Assembly: GCA_020002185.1 (NCBI GenBank)
Contig: CM034532.1
Coordinates: forward strand, 29,660,914-29,724,913
Direction: 5' to 3'
DNA length: 64,000 bases
Source of the DNA: Paraescarpia echinospica
Lineage: Eukaryota; Annelida; Polychaeta; Sabellida; Siboglinidae
This document shows positions 27,610 through 39,135 of the stretch, in pieces (within the stretch, counting starts at the first letter, position 1; the number at the start of each line of letters is the position of its first letter). A model generated the notes under the pieces. It ran no database searches. It saw nothing but the letters and a program-made list of their open reading frames with translations, and was not told the DNA's origin. Position numbers and translations under genes: made by a program.

Positions 27610-29439
27610 GTGCTGAGAGACATTTTCACAACTATGCGAGACTTCTACAAAAAACAACTTATGACGGGAAAGTCCGCATTTTACTGGCAGAAAATCCAAG
27701 AGTCAGCCCGTGACACGAAAGCTATGTACCGAGTCACGAATGACATCACCGGACGTAAATAACCAACAATGCTTCCAGAATGCAACGGCTTGCATGAAGA
27801 TTTGGCGGAACGTTTTCTTGTATATTTCTTCGAAAAGATTACGAAGATCCGCCGTTCACTGAATCACCGTGACGCGCCACCACCGTTACTGCAAATCGAC
27901 AACAATCACCACCACCTTTGTACTCTGTCAGCATTTACACCGACAAAAGCCACAGCTATCGTTCGACTCGTGGACAAATGCCCTTGCAAATCTTGGTATC
28001 TCGACCCTTCACCGTCAGCGCTGTTGAAGACAAACATCATCGCACCAATTCTGGCGAGTATCGATCATCAGTCTGTCATTGGAATCTGCGACGGTGCCAT
28101 CTGAAATGAAACATGCGCTGGCTACGCTACTGCTGAAGAAGACTGGTCTTGATGCAAATGACATTACGAACTACCGCCCTATATCCAATTTCAGCTTTGT
28201 GTCAAAGTTGTTAGAGAGGCATGTCGCGGCTGACCTTCGGCTTTACATCAACGAAAACAAACTGCTTGACCCGTTCCAGAGCGCGTATTGTCCGCACTAC
28301 AGCACCGAAACAGCACTCGTTCGAATTCACGACGATATCATGCAGGCACTCGACCGTTAAAAAGGAGTAATACTCGTCCTTCTTGATCTTACTGCTGCTT
28401 TCGACACTGTGGACCACGCTATAATACTACACGAAATCCATCGGCATCCGTGACTCAGCGCTGGCGTGGGTAGCATCTTACTTGTCGGACAGAACACTGG
28501 CGATACAAATCGGCGATGCAATTTCTCGCTGGCAACGGTTGAGCTATGGTGTGCTTCAGGGATCGGTTCTTGGTCCCTTACAGTTCACAATATACTGTTT
28601 GCCAATCACTGCCATATTCACTAAACACCTCTTGAAATACCACATGTACGCCAATGATACTCAACTCTATGTCGATTTCCCACGTGATCAGCCCAGTGAC
28701 GCAATGCTACCCGCCGTATCGAGCAATGCACCATCGACATAAAACGTTGGATGGCGAACCATCAACTGTTACTATATTAGGAAAAGACCAAAACAATTGT
28801 CTTCTATACACCTAACACCAAAGTGCCACCTGCAGTTACGAGAGTCGATGTGTGTGGGTGTGACATCACGCCTCAGCCGACAGTACGATACATCGGCGTT
28901 TTCTTGGACAGTGGACTGGATATGTCGGTGCACGTTGCTCGTACGTGCCAGGCGGCATATTTCCAGCTGCACAACAGCGCCAAGATACGACATTGCCTGG
29001 CCGTTGATGCATGTAAAACCGTCGTTCATGTTCTAGTGACCTCAAAGCTGGACTACGGAAAAGCGGTGTTGTTTAGCATCAACGAGCGATTGCTACAGAA
29101 ATTGCAACGGGTGCAAAATTCAGCGGCGCGTGTAGTAACGCAGCAACGACGCCGAGATCACCTCCACATCACGCCTGTGTTGATCACACTACACTGGTTG
29201 CCCGTTCGATGGCGTATAACATACGACATACTGGTGTTGACGTTCCTAGCGATGCACGACCTCGCGCCCGAATACATCGCTGACATGATTGTTGAATACA
29301 CGCCGGGCCGTCAGCTTCGCTCCGCCGCAAGCCGTCACCTGAGAGTACCCCGCCACAATTTAAAATAATTAGGCGAGCGGCAAATCCTCAAAAAGTGCTT
29401 TATTTTAGGAGTTTAAATGGCCCCCCTATACACACCCAA

Positions 29440-30440
29440 ATGTTATATCATTGGAAAGCTATACATCTCCCCGTCACGATTAGGCCTGTCGTAATGTTGC
29501 CAAATGGTGCAGTAAGCGTGAATCCAATTTCAAACAAGGTCACCATCAAATGTTTAATTTTAGAAATTGGGCGCTTCCGAAAACTTCCTAATATTTCAAT
29601 GGCTATCTAGCTACTTTATGTAAATAGAAAATGGCCAAGTCATATATTGTTGGAAAGCGTATTGTCGCCTCTTCAAGACAGTCTACGATATGCTGTTGTA
29701 TCGAGGAAAGATAAGAGTGACGACAAGGTCAAACAAGGTCACCCATCAAATGACGAATATTCGAAAGTTTAATGCCGCGAACATCATAAAGTTACATTGA
29801 CTGTGTTTCTACTTCACGATTACGGACAGGTCATATACTGTTAGAAAGGACAATTTCTCCTCGTCAAAATGCCGTATGACGTGGCGCTGTGAGGTGAAGC
29901 AATTTGTGTGGAGCGGCGTTCAAACAGGGTAACCGTCAATTGATGAATGTTAGAAATTGCGCTATTCCGCAAACGTTACACAATTTCATTGGTTGCGTAT
30001 ATCTAAGTCACCTACATACTCATGGCCATGTCATATACCATTGGAAAGCATCGTTTCTCGCCGTGAAAAGGATGTACAAAGTCGAACCATCGAGCGACGC
30101 AGTACCCGTGTAGTGAAGGTCAAACAAGGTCCCCATGAAATTCTTAATATTCAAAATTACGCCATTCCATAAACATTATAGAATTACAATGTTTGTCTAT
30201 CTATGTGTTAATGTACACAAGGCAACACAATATACCATTGGAAAACGTATTGTATCCCCGTCAAAATGGGGTATTACATGGTACTGTTTAACAGAGCTAC
30301 AATTATGTGAAGCGGACGTTGAACGATCAACATCGATGCAGTTACCATTTATGTTTTACAACACCTTGAAAATCGAGCAATTTTCTTTTCATTTTGTATC
30401 TGCAAAATATTCAATCATCACAAAGGATTGCACATTGATG
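29440..30440. repeat. Degenerate 195-bp tandem repeat, about five copies
   Basis: The word cat/tatatcattggaaagc recurs near 29444, 29641, 29830, 30030 and 30228. A second word, caaacaaggtcaccatcaaa, recurs near 29535, 29728, 29923 and 30121 at a fixed distance. Copies are 20-30 percent diverged by eye. The inverse of the second word occurs at 32825-32855. Confidence 0.8.
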
Positions 30441-30442
30441 AG

Positions 30443-32640
30443 TCAATTTGCTGAGGCTACTAGAAACATTCTACCCACCTTTACTTTCTGTTCACTGTCA
30501 TCGTCGTCATCGTCACGTAGAACGTCTTGGTCGCCAGTCGAACGTGGGTTTCCACAGTTTCCATTCCCCTGACATGTGCACAGCTCTGTGCAACACAAAC
30601 TGTTCTGACTGCATGAACAATTGATTGTGCAGCGATTTCTACTTGAGCAGGAACAGATGAGTCCATCCAGGAACTCTGACGCCATTGGACCTTTGAAGAA
30701 GGCAGGTACAAATTTGCCATTCTTTCTCTCCCATTCATGCTGCAGTGGGGACCCAGTATCTGGCTTGGCGACATGTGGAGACTTCGTTTGCCTCTGTGCC
30801 CGCCATGCATGTTCCTCGAAACTTGCTTCACATGGGGGAAGCGTCGCCAACGACCTGTCCTTGTTGATAAGCCTCAGCCGCAAACGGTTGAGTTTGATGT
30901 GTGCACTCTTCCTTGTGTCCCTTACGTGTACAACGCTGCTGTGAATGCCCGTGCTGCTGATAGTACAGCCTCTTTATCGCTGTTTCCTACGTCGGCAAGA
31001 TTGATGAAGTGGCCTGCCCCCTTCTGCATAACAACGTTGAAAAGAGATTTTTTCCCAATTCCAAACAGGGAAGAAACTGAGTCACACCATGTTAGTGAAT
31101 GCATGGCGGGAAGTATGTTGCAGAACTGCGGACCGAGTGCAGTACAAATCGAATGCACAGGTACAAAGCAGCGCCTGTCTGTGGTGCTGGTGCTGGTGCC
31201 AGTTTCAATCCACATGTTGACTGTATTCGCCATTTTGGGAAAGTAGTATGCAGCAAGCACTAATACATCTGTGTCTGGTGACTTAATTATTACGTTTCCT
31301 TGAACACCACATGCTATGAAGTCAGCATCAGCAAAACCAGCATGCAGAAGCATCCTGGTGTCAGCTTCTTCTTGTGTACTGGCAACGTGTCGTCTTCTAC
31401 ACCTCGACTACTGATGGATTTCACTACCTCACCAACTGCGAAGCCTCCAACAACCAGGAGTGTACACGTTGTGTGTGCTTCCAGCCACTGGGATGCATGA
31501 CTGACCACATATTCACAAAGAAAGTTCACTAGTGATTGCTTGTTGGGTGTAACATTGAGGAACCTTTTCCATGGAGGTACTGGGCGCCCACCAATCACCT
31601 GGTACTGCTTGCAAACAGATGTTGATCCTACGCGGCGGTCCTTTTCAGCAGTTTTCACAGAGTTGTCGTCATTATATCTATCAAACGCTTCCACAACTGT
31701 GTCAGCTCTCTGAAATCCTGTCAGAAGTTGCCTCAAGTATGCTACCGCTAATGCATCAAATGAATTGAATTGGTCCCTCTTCATCATTTGAATGACGGCT
31801 ATGGCATCCCTAATATCTACTGTGGTTGCAGTGGTGCTTTGTGGTAGTTCAGATACTCTCTCGCCTTGAGCTTCTAGTTGATGGCCCAGTTCCGTTTCGT
31901 TAGTTTTTCGCATTATACCATCAGCATGAAAAATGGCCATCGGCACTGGCCCTATCGGATGGCCGAGAACGGTGGCCATAGAAACATTATATATGCACCT
32001 CGCCAACGACAGGGCTCTGCGGAACACAATCTCTGGACTAATAGCTGCTGTCACAACGCCTCCCTTCCCACATTTCAACTTGGTCCTTTTCGCCATGTCA
32101 GCAAATGTTATCAGGCCTGACTTGCTGATGGGGCTGTAGAAGCTGCACGGTTCACCTGATTCAAGTGCGCCATGCACAAATCTCTCCAGCTTCTCCTCCC
32201 CAGCACCTACGATTTTGAGGAGCGAATGTTGCACATCCAGTGTTGCATGCAGCCCCGTAGATAAGTTGATGTGTACATCTGGGTGAAATTCAGGGTCGAA
32301 CGGATTGGTCATGTTGTTAACAGCATGCTTGGTCAGAGCTCTCATATGCTCGTCATCCCTCTTCAGTGTGGATACCTGTACGTCTTTGTGATCCTTGTCT
32401 TCAGGACTTGTGTGGACAAACCACACCTTTCTCGCATTGCTTTAGCATATTCACTCATGATGTGCCTCGTCAATGTCCACCTGACGAGTGGTGGCTTCTT
32501 TCTAGTCAGTCCGACTGTACCACTGCTTCCCTTTGCACCTCTGATGACTGTTGTCTCTGAGCCCATGTCGCTCCAGATCCCACTGGAACTATCTCTTGAA
32601 TCAAACTGTAGAGTGCAGGGCCATAAGGACACTGTGTTAT
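30443..32640 (-). pseudogene. EEADTR/SPDTDVL nuclease-like protein with CXC domain
   Basis: Minus strand, N- to C-terminal: WSDMGSETTVIRGAKGSSG and WTLTRHIMSEYAKAM (near 32580-32420); VNNMTNPFDPEFHPDV, CSFYSPISKSGLITF and LGHPIGPVPMAIFHADG (32330-31900); EEADTRMLLHA (about 31371-31340); IIKSPDTDVLVLA (31290-31250); CDSVSSLFGIGKK (31090-31050); and a Cys-rich CSCSSRNRCTINCSCSQ segment (about 30660-30560) like the second half of a tesmin/TSO1 CXC domain. The EADT, SPDTD and G-C-D...GIGKK order resembles the FEN1/XPG-I (PIN-like) fold. That is inference. The family is widespread in marine invertebrates and fishes without known function. Frameshifts near 32420, 31345 and 30900 kill this copy. Confidence 0.7.
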
Positions 32641-33400
32641 AACTGTTGACGACGGTGCATATTATTCGTACAATTTTCTTGTAATATATAAACACCGTTA
32701 ATATATGTTTTATATGCATTTCCCCAAATGGTATATGAAGAGGCAATATGCACGTAGGCAAATGGGTACGCAACCATTATAAACCTAGGCCTACAACGAT
32801 TGTGGATTGGTGTAATTTTGAACAGTCATCATTTGATAGTAACCTTGTTTGATATTCACTACACACATAATGCTCCATTTAATAGCTATACGCTATACCT
32901 CATTGTAACGGGAAGACAGCAAGATTCCCAACGGTGTATAAATTGTCATCCATAATTAGGTAACATAATTAATTATTTGCCGGACTGTATGCGCCAGATA
33001 GACTCTCTTGAACATTTTAATTCACGTTTGAAAACATATATTTTTACAGCCGTATTTGTCGACTACTTGTAGCATGTATTATATTGAATTGATCTTAATT
33101 ATAGGTAGTTTTTCAATATTAATATTTTAATACTAATTATTTACTTATTATCCTATTTTATTATTTATTTATTATTTTACTTACTATTAATTTATTACGG
33201 ATAAGTTAGGCTTATGCATTACGAGTGTTAGAAGCCTTACATTTTTACACAATATTTTACGAATCTTATGTAATCTGCTTACCGTGTAAGCTCGAACAAT
33301 TGTATATTTATATTTTAACAAAGTTGTATTTTTATGCGCCTCTGAGCAGAATTATATACCGGATATACAGCGCTTTATAAATAACATTATTATTATTATA

Positions 33401-33910
33401 TAACTACTGCAGCCAATCAGCGGCTGTTGCTGCATCCTGGTCTCCAGCTGTTTGTAAATATGTCATATATAATAATGATACCCAAGAAACAGGATTGTCA
33501 ATCCATTAAGGACTTTCTGGAATATTTTTATTGCGCATGAATTGTGTTAATAGTATCGTGGATTCACAACAGAACAATCATCATTATGTCGCAGAGCTGT
33601 TTAAAATTCGAAACAATGCGAATGACTCAAATACTGTACACGTTTCAGTACGCAAAACGAAGTATTACAATACATTATATCTTCCGCAATATAATATTTC
33701 GCGCCGATTCGTCATTAGGAAATGGCATCTCGTGACGATAACACGCCACATAAATGTAGCCTGAAACGTATTCCTAAACGTTTATCAGCTAACTGCGTTT
33801 ACTATCAATTAAATTATTTCGCTTCTTCTGATTAATATAATAATATTAATTCTTCTTCTAATTCTTCGTCTTCTTATTATTATTATTATACAAAGTATTT
33901 TTATGGATTA
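33401..33910. repeat. Locus duplication resumed (copy 2, intron 1)
   Basis: Bases 33401-33450 continue the 5' flank (ccaatcagcggctgttg, as at 5456). After a 20-bp junction, 33470-33910 matches intron 1 at 10585-11010. The roughly 5 kb lying between these landmarks in copy 1, including exon 1, is therefore missing here. Confidence 0.85.
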
Positions 33911-33934
33911 GTGTTGGTATATGTATATATAGAT

Positions 33935-34735
33935 ATCCTGCGGAAGCTGCTGTATGCAGACGATCTGGCAATGGTAGCGGACGCATCTCCAAGAACAACT
34001 GACAGAGTGGAAGGATATGTTCAGTAGACATAAACTAAAAGTTAGTTTTCAGAAGACGGAACTACTTTGGGTGGGGCAGCAAAACAAACAGCTGGAAATA
34101 CACCTGGAGGGGAAGAAAGTCATACAAAGAGACAGTTGTGTATACCTGGGTGGAGCGACATGCGGGGACGGTAACTCAGACACCAAAATTCGCAGGAGGA
34201 AAAAAGCAGGTGAAACGCTTGGAGGAAAGATGAAGGTGTGATTTGAGACAGGCGCATGGCACGTAAACTCAAAGGAAATATGCTCTGTCCACGTGTTACC
34301 ACGGCATACCTGAATTGCGGGAGTGAGGAGAACTGATAAGCGAAGAATGGAGGAATTGATGGTGGAGGATGGAGTGAAAGAAAGCCTTAAGAAGAAGCTG
34401 GCGAGGAGTCGACTAAAGTGGGCTGGGCATGCGGAGAAAATGGGAGGAGAACGGCTGGCAAAGACAGCAGATACGGAAAAGGAGGCGCGGAAGACCTAGA
34501 CTGAGATTGGAAGACTGCGGAAAAAGAGAATTGGAAGGATTGGGAGAGGAGTGGAGAACAATAGCAAAAGGTAGAGGGGAATGGGGACGGTTGGTGGAGA
34601 AAGTAGTGCAAGATAAGTGAGAGAAAAGAAAACTGAATTCGAGGAACGGAGCCAAGGCCAGTCTCTTCCCTGACGACAGGGAATCAGGAGGAGAACAACA
34701 TAATTACTGTTGTTGTTGTTGTTGTTGTTGTTATC
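33935..34735 (+). pseudogene. LINE reverse transcriptase C-terminus (copy 2)
   Basis: This is the paralogue of 12888-13733. It keeps ILRKLLYADDLAMVAD, with YADD at 33953-33964, then TELLWVGQQNKQLEIHLEGK, a deletion relative to copy 1 near 34310, SRLKWAGHAEKMG, an Arg-rich tail (RRGRPRLRLEDCGK) and TAA/TGA stops before a (GTT)n tail at 34706-34733. Frameshifts and the internal deletion make it non-functional. Confidence 0.85.
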
Positions 34736-34872
34736 AAACAGTGGTCAAGAAGTTCCAGAGGGCGCCACTTGTGTGCGAAATTCGCTTTCCTGCCGTCATA
34801 AAAAAGACTGTGAGAAACTGTATTGGAACGACCGTGTTTTTGATACATCGGCGATACGTTTGAATGTTGCAG

Positions 34873-35040
34873 GTTTCTCTGGGTCACCATCGTTCTGGTC
34901 AGCACCGTGTTGTTCGTCTGGCAGTGCCACGGTTTGGTGGGATATTACATGAGTCGGCCTGTCAGAATGAAGATGTCAATGTCACAACAAGAACCGATCG
35001 TCTTTCCCGCGGTCACCATTTGCAATCAAAACACATTCAG
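34873..35040 (+). pseudogene. Copy-2 exon 2 (TM1)
   Basis: 168 nt, same acceptor (gaatgttgcag) and donor (GTATCG) as copy 1. Open, with FPAVTICNQNTFR intact and a Leu-Gln to Trp-Gln and Ser to Cys change after TM1. Confidence 0.88.
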
Positions 35041-35399
35041 GTATCGCGTTCAATCAGATCAATCAATTAATTTTTGCAAAAGCAACAGCGGCGTAATGGC
35101 ATACACATAAACAATTGTTTTTTAACTGAAGTTGTGTTGCATGGTGGTCATATGGGATTTTAGATGTCGTCTTCCTTTGACACCATAAACATTCTATGAC
35201 GACGGACTGAGCGTTTTGCTGTTAATGTGTAATAAATCGGTTCATGAGTACATTCAGCAGTAATAATAAAAAAATAACGTTGGTTATAATAATAATATAT
35301 ATACATATATATACACACACAAATATATATATATATATGTGTGTATATATTTATACACATGTATGTATGTACGTATATATATATATATATATATATATA

Positions 35400-36951
35400 T
35401 GTCACAAAATCCAGTGTAAGTATTAATAAATTAATAAATTGGCGGTACCCGATTTGACATAGCAATTTATAGGTTTAGGTGCACTAGGATTCGGAGTGAA
35501 CGAGAGACATAACGTGACATCAGATATGTATGTACGAGAAGCCAGCTGGCATTCCCATTTAATACTTCATCAATAAACATATGCGGTTCAGTGATAGTTG
35601 GCCAACCGTTACTCTGCTATGACATTATATTTATAACACCATACATTGTATTCGACGAGTATGCATCCAAATACGAATTTACATAGGAGACAATTTAAAC
35701 AGCTGGTCACCTACATGAAGACGGGTATACACCGTTGTAAAGTCTATGAACTGTAACCAATGAATGTCTCGTGATGTGCGAATGTCAACGTTCGCATCGG
35801 TCGCGTTCTGTGAGATGTCAGAACGAAGTCGAAAGTCGCTCGGCGTTCGGCGAACGAATTCACGTGGATGAAAGCAGGCGACTCGGGCGATCAAATAGAT
35901 GGTAGATTTGCCTTGTCGATCCCACGCGAATCACCAGGCGACAACACGGAAACGATGTCACGACGTCGGCGATGTCGAGAAGGTCTGTCACGGAGTCCGT
36001 GTTACGACAGCTAGCAGACGAAACGGTGGTGGCCTCGCATTCGAAATCACGTCAAAACGGAACTGCAGTCGGTTATCGCTCAGTCTTCTTCAACGCGTGA
36101 GAAGTGCAGCGTCTCACAACTAATCAGTACTGTTGAAATCGTAGAAGTATTTACTACAGGCGTTGGGCGGACACACCTTTCAGCCCAATTCCTGGAGACG
36201 GTAGTGCAACACTTTCTTCTGCTCAAATGTTCGTCTGGCCTCGAATGGCCGTCCTGCCCTTATATAGCTTGATGACCGGAAGTTAGTCTGACCAATTACA
36301 ACACTTAACACAAATTAAAGTCGCTCCATAAACCAGCTCCCGAAACCTTTCACACATCGAAGCAATCCATTCAACTCGCTGAGTTTGAAATAGATTTTGC
36401 GAGCTAAACGTGTGGCTATATAAGTGCTCATTCAATCTTTAACTTACGTGAATTACTTACATAATTAATATCACTGGATTCCCTGTATCGAGCCGGATAC
36501 CACAATATTAATCGTACATTCCAACTCTCATGAATTAATCCATAATTTTAATAAAGCACGCACTCTATTCATAAGGTAGGTGTGACCCTAGTGTTTTTCA
36601 CACCTACATTTCTGTAAACAACTTTTATAAGTTCATAATATAATCTTCTTATAACCACAACATAAGTAGTTTGACAGGTCACCATATAACCAGTCATGTT
36701 AAATAATTTCTACTGTTACCAAATTTGGTATACCTAACCGTAGAATTAGTGGTGTACGCTACAAATGAAATTAATTAAATCTGACTCGTCGGCAGTTAAA
36801 ACGTTACACACCTTAATCGCCAGAGGGCACTAGCGTATACCTCCGCGACAATACATACCAGAGATGGCAGCACCATCCCATCAACCATACTTTGTATACA
36901 AAACCACTGTTCTAAAGCCTGATTAAATTCTATACAAACCACTTTGTGACA
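35400..36951 (-). mobile_element. Probable solo LTR
   Basis: 1552 bp absent from copy 1. It begins TGTCACAAA and ends TTTGTGACA on the plus strand and is flanked by ATATA on both sides, a 5-bp duplication inside TA-rich DNA. On the minus strand a TATA box (CTATATAAGGGC, near 36265) lies about 690 bp from the TGTCAC start, as in a long retrotransposon LTR promoter. No gag/pol is present. A large TIR element is the alternative. Confidence 0.55.
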
Positions 36952-37077
36952 ATATACATATATCTTGATTATTTGTGGTAGAGATGAAAACAGTCGACGT
37001 CATTATTAATGTTGATAACTTTCTATTGTGATACTTACGCATTGGTGCTTTCTAATCACGTGTTATTCTCACGTTAG

Positions 37078-37196
37078 TTGCCGGTGGAAGGGGACCCAAT
37101 GCAGTCACAAAGGTGTCAATTTGACCATAACAGATGCAGGCATTTGCTACACGTTCAATGCCCGGATCGGCAACAACTCCAAAGTCAATGCAGCCG
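37078..37196 (+). pseudogene. Copy-2 exon 4
   Basis: 119 nt, same acceptor. Encodes CRWKGTQCSHKGVNL and DAGICYTFNARIG. Donor is GTAGTA rather than GTATGT. Confidence 0.88.
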
Positions 37197-37642
37197 GTAG
37201 TAGTCTTCTCGAGCGATTACAGGAAACCTGCCGGGTGTGTAAACCACTTGATACAAGGAGTAGCAAAAAACAAAAAGAAACTTGATATTGATTAGCGTCG
37301 AAGGCGTGATAATAACAAATGAATTGCACAATGTTCTGTTATATGTCATCGACAGTTACGCAGTATAAACAGCCACAATTCTGCAGGAATCAAGAACGTC
37401 ATGCAACAGCAACCATTCTGCATCAGTTGCGGTCCGCAACTGGTGGTGAATACTACGATTACCAGTTGGAATCCGTAACACCGTCAAATTAATGGATATT
37501 CTACACAAATGAGATGTCATTTCATTATATGAAATTTACAGTAACTAACATGACAGTATTTCTTAATATAGCGAATATCATGTCACCATAAATAACAGAA
37601 TTACAGTTACAAAAACAGTTAAGAATGTTTCGATGTTTCTAG

Positions 37643-37824
37643 GAACCGAACACGGCCTGGAGCTGGTGGAGAACGTCGAACAGTTCGAGTACATGAACGG
37701 TCCACATAGCGGGGTCGGGTTGAAGCATCTCCTGCACCGCCAAGATGATGTACCACTGGTGGATGAATTTGGCGATAACATCCCAGCAGGAATGCACACA
37801 TTTCTTGCAGTGAACGTCCTAAAA
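37643..37824 (+). pseudogene. Copy-2 exon 5, donor lost
   Basis: 182 nt, encodes HGLELVENVEQFEYM and HRQDDVPLVDEFGDNIPAG. The base after the exon reads ATAAGT where copy 1 has GTACGT, so normal splicing should fail. Confidence 0.88.
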
Positions 37825-38065
37825 ATAAGTATCTTCGTGACAGTTTTTATTAATGGTCCAAGGTACCATCTAGCCTATAAACTTCAAACGATAGTCGATA
37901 TACATTATACTCGGCTGATGTTAGACCTTTCAGAGAGAATTTATGAATAATAAATAGAACGTAATAACAAAATAGAGATCAAGTGAATGAAACGGCGAGA
38001 ATCATTAATAAGTTATATTTGTTCAGCATCCACAGTCACTCGTCTGTTGAATGTCCATATTGTAG

Positions 38066-38225
38066 GAGACCAACCTGTCGCCTCCACACGGTGATTGTGT
38101 GAAACATCGAAAGCTGCGCTACTTCGATAATTACACGCAGGCGGCCTGCTACAGGGAATGCATCACTGACTTCGCTATCAAAACGTGTGGCTGCAGAGAT
38201 TACTATATGCCGCCTTTCAACACAG
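38066..38225 (+). pseudogene. Copy-2 exon 6
   Basis: 160 nt with all thumb Cys conserved (DCVKH, ACYREC, TCGCRDYYMPP) and the donor GTTAAC kept. Confidence 0.88.
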
Positions 38226-38414
38226 GTTAACAGAGTTATTTTATTCTTGTGTCTATTTTGCTATTAATATTCTTAGGAACGGATGTATTTGAGAAAGTGG
38301 AGTTTGGAATATATATGATCAGCACGAATTGCTAACATACCTACGGGCCGCTTGTTGACAGTGGCAGTGATCCAGCGAGGGGCTATGCCAAAGGCTGTGA
38401 AAGTTGATGTGTCG

Positions 38415-39135
38415 TTTGAACTTGAACCTGTCTGCCGAGTGCGTGTGTCCGAAGGCGTGTGTTGAGTTGCATTATAAAGCATCGATGAGCTACGCAGCCA
38501 CCAACCGAAAGAGCGAAAACCCATTCGATTTGTCCGAGGATTTCCTCACGAGAGCGGGGAAGCACCTGAACGAATCGCTTGACACCAAAGAGAGCATACA
38601 CCAGACAGACGGCGAGCTTACACAGAGGAATCTACAAGAGTTCTCCGTGTCCTACTGGAAGTGCCTTCACAAGAACAATTTGAACAAAATGCACATTACC
38701 AATTCTGGAAGTTTATCCATAACAAAGATGCATCGTGCAATATCATTGTTATACTGAAAATGGGCTTACGGAAAATGGAAGACTTCTTACAGATTGCTTT
38801 CATAGCTGGATGGGAAAATATGAAATTGCATGACTGTATGTCTGATTCGTTCGAGCTACACCAACTATTGCGACATTCAGCAGATTTGTTTGACCAAAAA
38901 GAGTGGCAAGCCGCAATAGCTCTGCGACTGAACGAAAAGCTGCCATCTTCGAAGAGAGCATTATATAACTTAGAACGGGTGCATGTCGCGTACCATAATG
39001 CCGTCCCGTTGCTGAACGACGCAGCTTCACCGAATGACAGCTACAACTCGTCCTACCTACCACAACACTGTTCAAGCAAGAGGCGAAAATAAATGAAACA
39101 TACACTCCACTGAGAGCACACATCAAGAAATATAT
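38415..39135 (+). pseudogene. Copy-2 exon 8, first part
   Basis: Starts in CVCPKACVELHYKASMSY without an upstream splice acceptor. One frameshift near 38602 and a 1-nt deletion near 39052 shift the insertion domain. Homology stops at catcaagaaatatat. Confidence 0.88.

Larger units (their letters stand above)
29380..32982. mobile_element. DNA-transposon-like element nested in the LINE
   Basis: This 3.6-kb block separates two parts of one LINE protein. One long decayed gene runs on the minus strand. About five tandem copies of a 195-bp repeat lie at the left end, and one inverted copy of the same repeat lies at the right end (32800-32950). CGGCAAAT at 29378-29385 and its inverse ATTTGCCG at 32975-32982 sit at the two ends, but whether they are terminal repeats or chance is open. 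TAATTAGG also occurs near both ends. Superfamily not recognised. Confidence 0.6.
27610..33400 (+). pseudogene. CR1-like LINE, split by a DNA element
   Basis: RT fragments in shifting frames: KNTAFD-type leader, then DANDITNYRPISNFSFVSK (28139-28205), LDLTAAFDTVDHA (28383-28420), GVLQGSVLGPL (28547-28580), and the polymerase box mutated to YAND (28647-28658). The thumb frame 28823-29368 reads LQKLQRVQNSAARVV and LHWLPVRWRITYDILVLTFL. Stops and frameshifts occur at 27760, 28101, 28357 and 28740. The protein breaks at GERQI (29385) and resumes at LPDCMRQIDSLEHFNSRLK (32978). The 3' UTR ends in gcgctttataaataac plus (ATT)n at 33400, exactly where locus homology resumes. Catalytically dead. Confidence 0.85.
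34873..39135 (+). pseudogene. Second ENaC-like channel copy, broken (exons 2, 4, 5, 6, 8)
   Basis: Remnant exons: 2 at 34873-35040, 4 at 37078-37196, 5 at 37643-37824, 6 at 38066-38225, and the first part of 8 at about 38415-39135. Exon lengths match copy 1 and the proteins are close (for example FVWQCHGLVGYYMSRPV and LRYFDNYTQAACYREC). Damage: exons 1, 3 and 7 deleted; exon 5 donor changed from GT to AT (37825); exon 8 acceptor deleted; frameshifts in exon 8 near 38602 and 39052; exon 8 cut at 39135 by a 12-kb insertion. It cannot encode a channel. It may still be transcribed. Confidence 0.9.
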
